Shown: positions 44,131-57,900, counted from the first letter of the stretch. The stretch is 64,000 bases of DNA from Paramacrobiotus metropolitanus (GCF_019649055.1 NW_026570276.1:372001-436000), one strand, 5' to 3'. Notes: a model not told the origin generated them from the letters alone. A program made the numbers and translations.

Positions 44131-46271
44131 GTTCTGCCACACTGCCCTTGCCCGACAAAGAAATCTGTCAAGTGGAAGACTGCAATCCTGCCAACTCAAC
44201 GACGACGGTATAATGCCGAAAAATGCTTAAATTCTTGGTTTTGCAGAACCCCTGACTTCATAACTAAGCAGATTTTTCCCGGCAGGAACACGCACAAACT
44301 TTCTCGTACTTGGGAAGTCACCAGAGCTAAAAAATCAGATATTTATCCATTTTTCTCCACTGTTTTTAAAGCGTTAAAAACTGCCTGTTCATGTTGTCAA
44401 GCTCAGCAGAGACATGATGCTGTTGTTCTGTCTGCCGTAGTGATTTTCTTAAGCATTTTTGAATTTAGGCATTAGATTTTCGTCTTTATGGTACTCTGTA
44501 TATACCGGGTGGCGCAAGAAAATGGCCTTCTCCCGTTTTTGTATCTTTCTCGCTTACCACTCACCATACGGCATACAACTTGGTATCATTTGATAGATAA
44601 TTTTGTTAGCTACCAAAATCAATAAATCGTTTTTCAGAAGAATATAAATGTACATGTACATGTACCCTGCTCATGTACAAAGGTGACGAGTGAAATCACG
44701 TCAGAATTAGTTTTGGCCCAGTTTGAAAAACACGAAATTGAGTGCCACTTCTCTCCCGTACGAACTATTCAAATTTTTTCGACTGTGTTATTTGAAGAAG
44801 AACTTAGTTTCTTGACAGAAAAAAAGCTGTTTGCATGGTGCACTTACTGGGGGAGTAATACAGTCAACATACTTTGTGACTTTTCCCAACAAATGTCGGT
44901 TTTTTATCTGGCATTTTTTGGTATTTTCGTTAGAATTTTTTTGCTGTACGACAGGCTGCAACGGAATTTATCTATTTTGCTGATAAATGTAATGTAGTCA
45001 AGTCATTGCCCTTACAAAAGAAGTTTTAACTACATAAGTTTCTGAGAGGCTGATGAGAGAATTTCTTTCAAAAAGTGTGCTTGCGGATTTCGCGAGAGGC
45101 AAAAGTGCGGTCACTCAGTTGTTCCGCTTCTTGTCTAAACGCGGTCGCTATGATGCCGTGGCTTTATACACTAAAAAATCCAGAAAGAACCCCTCTAACC
45201 GAAATATTAACGTGACATGCAGTAATCCATTTAGTTTGAAAACAGCAATTTTCAGTTAAAAATGGGCATAAACTCGGGATTTTGCTTCCGGGCCAACTTC
45301 CAGCTCCACCCGATTTTTAGAAAAGATTTATCAAACCCTCAAACTTCTATTTGACGTCAGTTTGATTTCACTTCTGTATGCTATAAGCGTTGCTCTTTCC
45401 AATGAATCTAATTTATCGTCAATCAGATGTTGTTCGGACCTAGGACACCACGGTGAACAAGAAGGCCGTTTTGTTCAGCCACCCGGTAATTGCATGCATT
45501 TTAATATTCTGCCAAAAAATCTTGTTCTTGTTGGTCTCGCTAGGCTGTTCATCACCACAGTTGAAAGGATTTACGCCATAAACTGTGAAGTTCATTTTCT
45601 GTGCGCTGCTGATTATCAAAACACCGGTGTTCCAAATGAATGACACTATTCCGCTTACACCTCTCGTACTTATACCTTCTTTATTATGGCGTCATATATG
45701 CCGGAAATGTCTGTTTCACGGCGTACTCTGTAGAGTGCGTATCGCGGTATTGTGCACGCGCTGCTGTCTCATCCAGCTGATCATTCACCGTCGTTTGATA
45801 CCTTCAGATAATATACAACTGCGTGGGTGTCATGTGATGTGACCAACGTGTTTAACCGCATCTTTACCAGAAATACGTAACTTTACGAATGTTTACCTCG
45901 TTGAACGATATGCAGACGATACCGTAGCAGAGAGGCGTATTATAAAGTGAGGCAATTCCTGAGGCGAACGTAAGCGCGTGAATGGAATGTCGTGATATTA
46001 GTCATTATGTATGATTGTGCACTTTTCCTCACTCGTATAGCTAACAACTCACTAGTTGCCAATAAGTGGGGTATTGTACTTATTAACGTTTGCACGTCTA
46101 CGCATAACGCGAGCAACCGGCAATCTGGGCGGTACTAGTGGAGAACCGTCGAAACTAGCTCTATTTATTATCAGCTGCAGCAGTGCACATACATAGTTTT
46201 ATGGTGTTGTTTGTTTCCCGGATTACCGAGAAACTCGATGGAAGTTTTGCTGTTTTTGCGAAAAATTGTAC
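44131..46271. other. intergenic, partly duplicated at 53.9-54.6 kb
   Basis: No intact gene. A stretch at about 45525-45650 is clearly related to 53985-54115, and 45955-46010 to 54567-54620. So the spacer was duplicated together with the receptor gene downstream. Short ORFs here are not supported. Confidence 0.5.
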
Positions 46272-46400
46272 GTGGTAGCCGAAAGGCAAACGTCGCAATG
46301 AAAACATCTACTTCAGCGTACCGTTGAACCGCCACGCTACTAGTAGCTCAGAAAGTATGAGCAAGTTCAACGCGTTGCGGCTTGCGTGATATCCACGAAC
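46272..46400 (+). promoter_or_regulatory. conserved upstream block of GPCR genes D and E
   Basis: GTAGCCGAAAGGCAAACGTC starts about 178 nt before the ATG of gene D. The matching block (GTAGCCTAAGGGCAAACGCA) lies about 176 nt before the ATG of gene E, and a third copy near 43150 precedes pseudogene C. CAATGAAAA follows in D and E. It may be 5' leader or a promoter element, or just homology left by duplication. Confidence 0.4.
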
Positions 46401-46450
46401 AGCAATGGTTTAAAAATGTGTATTGTGAAATTACACTGAGATTGATTCTT

Positions 46451-49400
46451 ATGACAGAATATTCCGGTCAAAATCAAAATGAATCCCGCCATCAGGCCAG
46501 CGATGCAAGTGGCAGCAGCTGGCTGACTTACGCCTTGGATACCACAGTTGCGACTGCGAGTATTCCTCAGAACTCCAGTTATTCACACGATGGGATATAT
46601 AGTGCCGCCCAAATTGACACTGTTAATTACATTTTTGCTTGGATGTATGTTTGCCTGTTGGTTCTCTGCACCGTTGGCAATGGGCTGAATTTAACTGTGC
46701 TGCTACGGAGTGTAAAAACATGGAGAATGTCCGCTTGTCACTACATGATCGCCACCGCCGTGGCCGATCTGGGTTCTTTGTACGTACAACCTCGTATCAT
46801 CAATACGAGGAGAAAGCTAATATCTTCGGTAGCGCAGTCAAAATCCCGAGTCATTTCGAACACTTGGCCCATGCACATTTGACTTTAACAGCCAACCGAA
46901 GAAGGCTGTCAATCCTCTTAACTTGACCGTCCGCCGTGGACAGGTGCGCCAATCAACACCGTTCTAGCTAAACGGAGACTGGCAACCTCCTACGGTTGAC
47001 TGCTTAGTCAAATCGTGCATGCGCACAGTCAGTGCCACAGTGTTCGAAGAGTCTCAGGAATTTGAACGCGCTACCGAAGATATTAGCTTTCTCCTCGTAC
47101 CCGGTGGTCCAACAGAATTGCGGTCTGTTTGATCAGGTGCGCTGGGTCCGTCCAGGGTTTGATTGGAACCACGTTGATTTCCTTCAAAAGAGCACGAAAG
47201 AGTTCATACAAAAGTGTAGTTTAACCAAAGTTTAATAAAGGTTTGAAATTTTAATAAATAATTTTTGAAAACGGGTAGAGTTTAAAGGTGTCCAGAAACA
47301 AAAATTCTTATTTTTCTGTTTACAAGTTAGAAATTGCACTGATCCAGCAAAGTCCGTTAGAGCGTGACACTTTACTGATTCCCGTAGAGAGATTGATCCG
47401 CGTTTTTTAACTGTAAAATTTTTGACGTTCTGCTGAACGTGGCGGCTAAAGAAACGGGAAGATTAAAAACTCCGCTCAACTGAATTTCGTGAAATTCGAA
47501 GGCACACTTTTCGAAACCAGTTCTCATGCCAGCACTTCAAAAGCTGACCTGGGTCTAACCTATTACCTAAAGGGCATTTACTTAGGTACGATTACCAGTC
47601 TAACCGGCTTTTTTCGTTCCACTCTGTGATGGACAAAAAATGGTAACTAAAAATGCTTAAAAAAGTAATTGAAAAAAGACAAAAAAACTTGGTGCATAGT
47701 GTTTGCTTGGTGCATAGTTTTTCCAGCGCATGCACCGTACCAACAGGTCCTTTGTTTATTAAAGGAAGATGTCGTTCTTTCAACGAAAAAACTGAAAAAG
47801 GTTGAAGATATGGTACGGGGAAAAAGGGAGATGAAGTTTTAAGGTCGGAGAGCTGGGTCACAGTACATTTCCATATGATTTCATTCGGCACCACTGCTAA
47901 CGAGATGCTTTCGATTTACGATGAAACGTTTTATTGTTTTTGGTAGCTAATAAAATTGTCTATTAAACGAGTCTAAGCAGTATACAGTCCAACTTACGAT
48001 GAAACGTTTTATTGTTTTTGGTAGCTAATAAAATTGTCTATTAAACGAGTCTAAGCAGTATACAGTCCAATTTACGATGAAACGTTTTATTGTTTTTAAT
48101 AGCTAATAAAATTGTCTATTAAACGAGTTTAAGCAGTAAGCAGCATACAGTAGGAGGTTCTCGAGAAACAAACCAAAAGCGGAGACCGCCATCTTGTTGG
48201 GCCACCTGTAAACTGGACAGTTATCAAATTGTGATAACATACTGCGAAGTTTTGACGAGACTTACAGCTGGCAAATCCAAAAATCGAACTTGGGCACAGC
48301 AGACACAAAAACAAGACCGTGCTGTATTTCGCTGACTACGAGGACCATTGGGTGCTGTGAGCAACCCCTTGCACGATTGGCCGTAGCTCGAAACGCTACT
48401 GACATCACAGTCAAATGCAAACGGCTTAAATTTAGCCGGGTGTTCATCGCAGCCTAATCGTGCAGGGGGTGTTCACAGCACCCAATGGTCCTTGTACACC
48501 ACTAGATAGCTTTTTTTACCACGTGAAATTATCGCAAGAATTTCCTTAGCCACATGACACATCCGAAGAAGACCTGGCTTCCATGATTTTCCGAATATTT
48601 CGACGAATTATTTAATAATTCAAATTGCGTGGCAGGCTTGGTATCAATTCCCTCAAATGTGTGCTGCGGTTTTTTCAACTTTTTTGTCGAAATGTAGTAC
48701 TTCCGGTAGAAAAATATGAAAACGTTTAAAAACATTTTGCAACCAAAATGTTTGTTACTCACAGTGCCACTAGTGAGTACGTGCCTGCTTAAGTGTTTGT
48801 ATTGCCAAGCTCATCCGGGTGGATGCAAAAATAGCGTCGTACGACGTATTACGTTGACAAATCGTATTACGTTGACAAATCAGGCTGCGTTAGCGGTAGA
48901 TTAAGATGACACTCATAGGCTGCGTCAGCGGATTCGCTTTGAAGCATATTATAACTCACCACCGTCACAGAATTTATCATAAGAAACTTTACTTTGCAGG
49001 TGGTTCGCGCTTCCGTTTTTCTTACACCTACTAAGCCGAGGTCAGACTGAATACACACCGTCGGTTGCTTTCGGCATTGTCCCATGGATGGATGACGCCA
49101 GCATGTGGCTGTCCGATTGGTTGGTAATACCCTAATATTATTTAATATTACTGGTTCGTCCTTTGTCATTTAATGCTGGCATGGACAATGTTTGTCTACG
49201 AGGAGCATTGTAGACACGGGCGTTAAGGAAAGTGGCCCAGTACATGGTGTCAAAGCTGGGATACGTACACTAAAACTTTCGCTTTCGCGCACTCCGAATG
49301 CTTTTTGAAATACTGTATGTCAATCTAAAGCTAAATGATTTGAACACATTGTTCTGAAAACCGTTTTCGCGCGCAACGCCCGGATGCCGAGTTATGGCGA

Positions 49401-50933
49401 ACTAAATGGGCGAAACGTTTAAATGCGTTATTGCGTACTAAAAGCCGGTTATTGCCCGATCCCCTTGAAACTTGCTATAAAAGACACATGGCCATAAAGT
49501 CGAAAGTGAACCAATATCAGATTGATAGAATCTTTTTCCGACTTTAAAATGAATTTCATTAATTTTAGAACTCATTTTTAAAATTACGGGAATGTGCTAT
49601 GAACCTGAAACTGGTTCGCGTTCGACTTTGTTGGCATGTGTATTTCCCAGCAAAGTTTCAAGACGATCGGGTAAGAACCAGACTTTTGGTCCGCAACAAT
49701 GCGTTCAAACTTTTCATTTATTTTATTTCGCCATATTTCGGCAACCGGATGTTTCGCGCGTAAGCGATTTTCAGAACAATTCATACGACTCTTTCAGTTT
49801 TAGGATGACATAAAGTATTGCTAAAAAGTCATTTGGAATGCGCGAAAGCGAATGTTTTAGTGTAAATATACCATTTTTGACACCATGTACAGGGCCATTT
49901 TCCTTAAATGGCAAAGCAGATTATGTATCATCATACTAAGACAAATTGCCGCACCTTGTGATAATACTGCAAGCATTCTCGCAGCTTATTTTACAACTGA
50001 TTGCCTGTTGCAGGATACTTGTAATGTTTTCATGGGAGCGTTTACTTGTTATCCTCTGTCCGTTTCACTTCCGCAGCCTGCAGCGTGTAACCGTGGCCCG
50101 CATTGCCATTCTCATCTTGCTGGTGCTGTCGCTGTCATTTAATATGGTTAATTTTGTGGTTAACTACGAAGATCCACATAACCACATGATCGGCGCGAGG
50201 TACGGCTTCGATTCTGACGGATCTTTATCTTGGATCCGGCAATGGTTTGCCTTCCACGCAAAAGCCATGGTAAAGCATCCACTGTCTACCCACTTGAAAA
50301 TGAGAAAAAGTATCGGCTGAAATTCGGCAAATTCTGCGTTCAAAGTTTCTTCAGCGACATGCTCTGCAGTGGCTGTAATTCGGTATTTTAATCAATATCT
50401 ATACTTCGTACTTCTATTCCTTGTTTCAGATTATTGTGCGTCTGCTGACTTTTTTATTAATCCTTATACCAAACTGCATTCTCATCGGTTTCCTGGCATA
50501 CTATCGCCAAACGGAAATCAACACAATGCGGGTTACTCCTAATGCCCGTAAAGAGTCATGCGTATCGCCGACTAGAAGCGCCCAGAACAGCATTAACGTC
50601 ATATTGCTCAGCAGCGCCGCATTGTTTTTGATAACACGCGCGCCACAAACGTTTCAGATGTGCGCTGTGGCAGCCAACAGCAAAATCGGGCTGTATAATG
50701 CCGACGATTCCGTTACGCATATCACGGATGATTTTATCAATCTCGCTGTGCTCATCGGTTATACCATGAATTTCTACGTGTACCTCCTTACCGAGCGTCA
50801 GTATCGAGAGCGTTTCATGGCGGTCGTTGTTCGCCCACTGTTTTCCTGTTGCGTTAGAACACTGCCATGGCATGACGAAGAAAGCTATGGCGTGGAAGAG
50901 TGCAGTCCCACCGCCTCGGCGACGGCAGTCTAA
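46451..50933 (+). CDS. rhodopsin-like GPCR, family 2, gene D (4 exons, 402 aa)
   Basis: Exons 46451-46779, 49000-49119, 50014-50269 and 50430-50933, same phases as gene A. The start is the ATG of MTEYSGQNQNES; its counterpart in gene E aligns. N-terminal glycosylation sites NES and NSS. TM1 VLCTVGNGLNLTVLLRS, TM2 SACHYMIATAVADLGSL. TM3 end FSWERLLVILCPFHF. Loop 2 EDPHNHMIGARYGFDSDGS. TM6 LSSAALFLITRAPQTFQMCA. TM7 MNFYVYLLTERQYRERF. Exon 4 is nearly the same as in gene E. Intron 1 is 2.2 kb and contains a 78-bp tandem repeat. A longer exon 3 beginning at 49991 is open here but has a stop in gene E, so I prefer the short form. Ligand unknown. Confidence 0.83.
47916..48149. repeat. 78-bp tandem repeat, 3 copies
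   Basis: TTACGATGAAACGTTTTATTG begins copies at 47916, 47994 and 48072. The first two are almost identical; the third has a few changes (TTTAATAGC for TTTGGTAGC). Lies in intron 1 of GPCR gene D. Confidence 0.9.
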
Positions 50934-52054
50934 CGTCCTACCGTTTTTACGGTGCTGGACAGAGCCACCAGAGTCCAGAATAGGTTTTTGCACTTTTTGA
51001 AGTATTAACTCCTTTGACTATGGTGCTACAGTATTTTCAGATTATCCTACATGTTTGCATTAAGCTTATTTCGATTGCGCGAAGCCATAAGTAACATTCG
51101 GATACTTGTTTAGTACTGCCGGTTTGTGCTTCATTTCACTTACCGAGCGCAAGATTACCTCCAATCTGTTCGAACCTTTGCAAAAATAAAATCATCAACC
51201 AAGGAAGGTCGAAAAATGTTGGAAAAAAACCAACCAAAAATGAAATACACGATAAAAACGGTGAGCAAAAATGCGTCTCTGTTTCTTAGCGGCGATATCA
51301 ATTAAAAGGATACAGTACTCTGTATACATATACAGTATGCAGTGATGCACTATAACCCTGGCTGCTGTGCATGATGATAAGGCCGGGGTATCAGCAGTGT
51401 TGCTTTATTTAGTAAAAGTAAATAGTAAACCTTACTTATTAAGCCGTTTTTGCCTTTTACTAATTAAGTAAAAAGTAAGTAAGCAGCAAAACGGAAAAGT
51501 AAAAGTAAAGTAAAAGTAAGAGCAGCCGAGGCTTCAGAAGTAAATAGTAAGTAAAAGTAGGAGGCGCGAAACGGGAATAGTTTAATTAGTAAAGCAGTCT
51601 TTTTACTAAGCGTCCGCAACAGATAAAAGTGACGGGCATCATCAGAATTCTGCTGAACATGCTTTTTTCCATAGCAGTTACGTTTGGCAGTACAGGTTTT
51701 CTTCTGAAGCGCTAAAATTTCTGCACTGCAGACGCCTTCAACCGTTTAGGTGGGTGAGTTACGTGACTGCCAGGCGTATTAGCTAGTGCTGCTTCACTGC
51801 AACGGATACGGTGTAATGACTTTTGCTAATTTTTGTTAAAAAAATAAGTACTGTAATTTTACACAGAACCAAATTGCTTCATTGAAACAAATTTCTGAGC
51901 ACAAATTGAAATTAATCGGTGTGCACACTGTCGCATAGTACAAGCAGTTATTTTTGTTTTAGATACGTAATATGCTTAAGAAATGAATAATTATGGAAAA
52001 ATTGGAAACTTTTGTTGCGTACTGCGATTTTTCGCAAAACACGAACAGTAAATA
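50934..52054. other. intergenic with an AGTAAA-rich simple repeat
   Basis: About 51409-51600 is a loose array of AGTAAA, AAGTAAG and related units. The rest has no recognised feature. Confidence 0.6.
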
Positions 52055-53086
52055 CTACCCGTACGGTCGTTCGGTTGGCCACCTATAGTAAGTGAATGGG
52101 CGATGGTCGTTCAAAGTGGCCACCTTGAATTACAATTCCCATGAATCGTTTTTCTTCCGGTTTTTTTCTTTACCCAGTTAAGAATAACGTACCCTTTACA
52201 GAGTACTTGAAATTTTTGAAATATCTTGAACCGTTTTCTTGCAATTGCGTCGTTAAAAAAACAATGACGAAACACTTAAGCCACGCCACGTGAGCCACTG
52301 CACTACACCATGAATACTGCAGTCACCGCCAGACATGTGCGGCTGCGCATGGTAATTTTCAGATGCTTGTACAATTAAATGGATTTTTGTTAACTTTTAA
52401 TTAACTGATTTTTAAGTGTGGGGTCCACAGCAAAGGGTTGGTTGGCTGGGTTTGTTGTTGTCCACAGCAAAGGGGCTGAGGAACTGTTAGCGGCGAGAGA
52501 GAAGATAAAAAAAAGCGACACCGAATGCCAAAGCAAAGCGGTCCCAGTGCATATCGGCAATTTTTTGTGTTCACTAACCTGTGATTTTTTGTTTTTACCT
52601 GTATCTACTAACCTGTGATTAATTTTCGTTTGTCGATTTTTCTGGGATGCTTTTGGTTTAGGGTTTCCTAATTTATTAGAATTTGTCAGTCGGATGCACT
52701 GGCGTAGCTCAACAAGTTTTCAGCTACATTTATCTTTACTTGCACGATTTTACCACTTTCACTGTGTCACATGTGTTATTTACACAGCGACAGCGCAGCC
52801 GCACATGTCTGGCGGTGACTGCAGTATTCATGGTGTAGTGCAGTGGCTCACGTGGCGTGGCTTAAGTGTTTCGTCATTGTTTTTTTAACGACGCAATTGC
52901 AAGAAAACGGTTCAAGATATTTCAAAAATTTCAAGTACTCTGTAAAGGGTACGTTATTCTTAACTGGGTAAAGAAAAAAACCGGAAGAAAAACGATTCAT
53001 GGGAATTGTAATTCAAGGTGGCCACTTTGAACGACCATCGCCCATTCACTTACTATAGGTGGCCAACCGAACGACCGTACGGGTAG
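52055..53086. mobile_element. 1032-bp foldback element with 294-bp matching arms
   Basis: The left arm 52055-52348 starts CTACCCGTACGGTCGTTCGG. The right arm 52793-53086 is its reverse complement, the same length and with no difference that I could find by eye. The 444-bp loop holds short ORFs only, no transposase. Both flanks are AGTAAA-type simple repeat, so the element probably inserted into that array; no clear target duplication. A diverged copy of the outer arm lies at 54215-54300. The match between arms means recent origin or recent homogenisation. Confidence 0.85.
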
Positions 53087-53260
53087 TTTACTAGTAATCA
53101 CTTAGTTAGTAAAAGTAAGTAAGGTTACGATAAAAAAAGTAAAAAGTAAGTAAAAGTAAGGAAGAAAGATTATGAAAAGTAAATAGTAAAGTAAACAGTA
53201 AAGTCAATAGCCAGACGAAAAGTAAAAAGTAAGTAAGGTTTTGGGGCAATAGTAAATACA
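53087..53260. repeat. AGTAAA-rich simple repeat, right flank of the foldback element
   Basis: Many AGTAAA, AAGTAAGTAAG and TAGTAAAG units. With the array at 51409-51600 it probably formed one array before the foldback insertion. Confidence 0.8.
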
Positions 53261-54927
53261 ACACTGGGTATCAGATGCAACTTTATGTTTTTTATTTCTC
53301 AATATGTACAAGGCGAGCTTCGCTCAACAAATATAATCAAATGAAGAATTTGTCCCAATTAACGTGGGAAGGGACTGTGCACCAGATGCAACTTGTTGGG
53401 ATACTGTGGCCGTTTCTTCCGTCCACGCTGGCTCGACAAAAGCCGGAAGTGCCGCTCAACTGACTGAAAACAGTAAGCGACGAAAGTACGCTTTCGTCTA
53501 GGGTTTGGGATACTTTTTAACCCTCTGGCGGTCGAGACGCTCGGGACTTTTGGAACAGCGATTGCGTAACTAATTCGTTTTGTTGGCCGGAAGATCTGTG
53601 ATGCTACAGAAGAACCTCGGTCTACGGCCATTTTAAGACAGCGATTAAGTCTGTAGTAAGAAGGAATGCAGAAGCTGTTTGGGTACTTAGAGCGCACGTC
53701 ATAAGATCTTGAATGACATCAATAATTCAAAATAACACCTTTAATAAGTATCATGTCATAAGTACAAACGTAGTACTGGAAACATTTATAACAGAAACAC
53801 CTCCTCAATGCTATCTTGATCGGGATCAATAATTGGGGTGTTTTTGGGGTAACTTTTCAACGTTAAAAAGTTTTAATCATTTTAATTACTGTAAATCTGC
53901 AAAAGCATACCGATACTACAGATATATGTGCACTGGTTGATGTCGAAAAACAGAGTGCACCATAATACTCTGCCAAAAAAACAATAGTCTTCTTCTTGTT
54001 GGCCTCGCTAAGCTGTTCGTCACTGCAGTTCGAACGATTCATGCCACAAACTGTTAAGTGCATTTTATTTCTCGCGATGATTATAGAAACACCTGTGTTC
54101 GAAACTAATGTCGCTGATTTCTTTGCAACGCAACCGCCAAAAAGCAGTTCGAGCTTTTTTGAAAATTTCACGCGCGCTGTGAAGGGTACATCTTGCTAAA
54201 TCGGATGAAGGAAGAATCCGAAAGAAAACCGGTTTGTGGAAGTTTCTGTTTTACAAAGTGGTCCACTTAAACGACCATCGTCCATTCATTTGCCGTAGGC
54301 CCGTAGTGATCCACTTAAGCCATAGGAATGGTGTACACGTTGCGCTTTCCGCTGTCGCATCCAGTCTTCTGGTGTGATACGTAAGCGTCAATGAATCGCT
54401 TCAGATAGGTATGTAACTCCGTGGTTGTATCTTGTGGTCAATGTTCAACCGCATCTTTGCCAGAATTACGTAACTTTTAGGAATGTTTCAGTCCTAGAAT
54501 GCCTACCTCGTCGTGTTACTATTATTAAAAATGGTACCGTTGCAGAGAGGCGTAAGTCAGACAGTTCCTGAGGCGAATGTAAGCGCGTGAATGGAATGTC
54601 GCGATATTTATCATTCTGTGTGATTTTACTCTTTTTCGGTGATCGACTGAGCGTAGAGGCGGTATAGTAATGTGGTTTTATGGTGTTGTCTGTTACCCGG
54701 CCCCTCGAGAAACTAAATGCGGCATTTGCTAAGTTTCTACGGAAAATCGTACATGGTAGCCTAAGGGCAAACGCAGCAATGAAAATAAAGCATCTGTTGG
54801 TAAACCGCTACGCTACTTACTCACAATTCTTAGTAGGGGCAAGTTCAGCGCATTGCGGCCCGCATGATATCCGACGAACGGTAATGTTATAAAATTATGT
54901 TGTAATATTACGCTGTGATCGATTCTT
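53261..54927. other. intergenic, duplicated upstream region of gene E
   Basis: It has homology to 45.5-46.4 kb upstream of gene D, including the block at 54752-54785. A relic of the foldback arm (ACGACCATCGTCCATTCAT) lies at 54215-54300. No gene. Confidence 0.5.
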
Positions 54928-57900
54928 ATGACAGCATATTTCGGTGAAAATCACACAGAACCCCGCTATCTGGTCAGCGACCCCAATGTCAGCAGTTGGC
55001 TAACTTACGCTTCAAATATCAAAATTGCGAATTTTCATCAGAACTCCAGTTATTCACACGAGGGAATATACAGTGCCGCCGAAATCGACAATGTCGATTA
55101 CGTTTTTGCTTGGATGTATGTTTGTCTGCTGGTTCTCTGCACCGTCGGCAACGGGTTGAATTTGACTGTGCTGCTGCGGAGTGTGAAAACATGGAGAATG
55201 TCCGCTTGCCATTACATGATCGCTACCGCCGTGGCGGATCTCGGTTCTTTGTACGTACAACATCGTCCAACTTGGACAGTTTTTTAATTATAATAAGGTA
55301 CAGAGTACTACGAAATATTTTATCCTGTCAGAAGCATAAATCTTAACTTAGAACAACGGTGGGAAACATGAAGGAATGATCGTGCTGCAGCTGCACCACT
55401 AGATAAAGTTTCTATCCGCGTGAAAACGCATGATTTTTTTTAGTTTGATATCTAAAGATTTCCATAAATTTCCCGACATTTTAAACAGTTAATAATTTGC
55501 AATGCTGGGGCTCGGTATTAAGCGGAATTTCTACTCGTTTGCACCCCTCTTGCTAGAAACAATGCCATGACGGACTCGTGAACAATTCCATAGTGTACGT
55601 TACTGCTTTTAATGCTCAAAACATTTAACAAAACCGATTTAAACTCAAAATATGCCCGCAATAACCGGCTCTTGCGAAATCGCTCAAAAAGTTTAAAAAT
55701 TCATACGCGTCAAATAAATCAGCTATCTACCCAAACTTTATGAATCTTTCAAGTATGCTGAACCTACAAATGACGTACATTCTGAACCAATATGATGATG
55801 TAATCTTAAAAAACAAAGATGCAGCGAATTTTAAAATATTTTAAACTCGTATAACTCGGTGAATTTACTTCGGATAACCTTTATTTTGGTTTAGAATGTG
55901 TACAGTGATTTACTTCATAAGATGCAGTTGTTAAACGTAAAATCGGAGAAAACGCTGAGTTATTTGATCCGTATTTGTAACTTTGAGAAAATCAACTTTT
56001 TGTGTTGGGCCAGATAGGCCGGAGAGCAGAGTTATTCTTGGTGCGACTGCTTCGTATTCTGTTGTGTCATGGCCTCATCAGGTCACATATTGTTCAGCTA
56101 AGCAGGAATGGCTGAGCAGGAATCTCTATCGATTCCTGTGTAGTTTAATATGGTCTAATTTGAGTAGAAATTCACCTTAATTCCAACAGGGACGTGCCGG
56201 GGATTTTTTTCTCCAAATGCTGTGCTTCTCGTGATAGCCATACTTCTACTGTGAAAGCTTAAGCATTTTGCACTGCATTGTATAGCAACCAGCACGTTCG
56301 TACTTCGTATTACATTACGTTGAACAGTTCAACTTGAACACTACATTTACATTTTTTATTGGGTGCGACTATTGTCACCCCCTCACCCCCTTTTGACTAT
56401 TGTCACCCCCCCTGCATCCCCTTTTGGCTATTGTCACCCCCCTTTTTTAAATAAAATAAACACCCCCTTCGACTATTGTCACCACCTTTCACACCCCTTT
56501 TGACTACTGCCACTCCTGGTGCCGTTTTTATAAGAAATTGTTGCTAGGGTGACCTTTCAGCCAGCTTAGTAAAAGTATCTTAGAGTACTTTGGTAGCAGA
56601 ACTGCATAAATATGCATAAAGTACCCAATGTTGTGGTTTTTGTATGCTGCACTAATTTGTGAATTTTGCCAGTTTATTTCATTTTGTACTAACGGACTAG
56701 TCTTGTGAATTTTGAGAAGTTTTTTGTGGTAATTTATATCTGCACTAATCTGTACTAATTAACCTCATGGAACAAGATAAAAGCGATGATGAGCAAGATT
56801 TTTCTCCGGACGATGGACCACCGAAGGAAACGTATTCCTCGTGGGCTGAGTTCGAGAAAGTTTTCGGTGATTACCAAAAAACCACCAACCAGACTTTCGT
56901 CATTGATCGATCGAAAAAGTTGCCAGAAAATGATCCCCAGCGCAAGACTCTAGTTTACAAATCAGTGAAGTTTGACTGTGTACGCCACAAAGCCCACACG
57001 GCAAAAACCACGGGAGAACGACCGTTCCAACACACACGAAGGGCCGAATGCTGTGCCACGCTAACCGAAGCAGCGCGGATAAAGGAAAAACAGCTTGTGA
57101 TTACGAAGGTAAACCTAAAGCACAATCACCCATTAAGCCTCGAAGGTTGGCAGAATCTTCCCGAGAACAGGAGACTTAACGATGAAGAGACGAATACAGT
57201 AAGAGACATGATTCATTCACGTGTACCTGCTGCTGCTATTGCGGATCAGATGCGGAAGCAGACAGGGAAGACAGTCCTAACAAAACAAGTGCATAATATT
57301 CGAACAAAGATGGATCAAATATCCCGTGCAGGTAAACGCGCGAAAAATTAATGCCAAACAGTGTGACATTGAAAGGACGTTTTTAGGAAAAACCGAGGAA
57401 CAGATGCTGGACAATGTACTGCAGAAATTACGTGAGAAAGATCCCGATGCTTCAGTACACGTTGAACTGAGCAGTGATGAGGCCCCTAAGATTTTGGCTG
57501 TTGTTATCGTGACCGGCCCCATGAAAGCCAGCTTCGAGGCCAATCCTTCCGTTATATTCTTGGACGCGACGTACAAACTTAACCGAGAAAACTATCTTAT
57601 GTATGCTGCCGTGGTGGAGGATCGGAATGGGCGTGGGCAGCCTATTGCATTCGGCTTCCTGGCATCCGAAAAAGCGGAAGTATTACGAAGTTTTTCCATG
57701 CATTCCAGCGGTTTCATACACGGTGGGAAATGAACGAGGTCATTTTCGTTGATAAGGATTACGGCGAGATTGCGGTGCTCGGAGAGATGTTTCCGGAATC
57801 GCGTGTTTAATTTATTTAAAAAAAGGGGGTGACAATAGTCGAAAGGGGGTGCAAGGGGGTGACAATAGTCAAAAGGGGGTGCAAGGGGGTGACAATAGCC

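Noticed and set aside
49991-50013. Longer exon 3 in GPCR gene D (adds LILQLIACC)
   Set aside because: The same place in gene E has an in-frame TAA, and genes A and B have no such sequence; the short acceptor fits all members.
45440-54171. Related minus-strand ORFs at 45440-45646 and 53863-54171
   Set aside because: They share peptide similarity only because the spacer DNA was duplicated with the receptor gene; no splice or start support.
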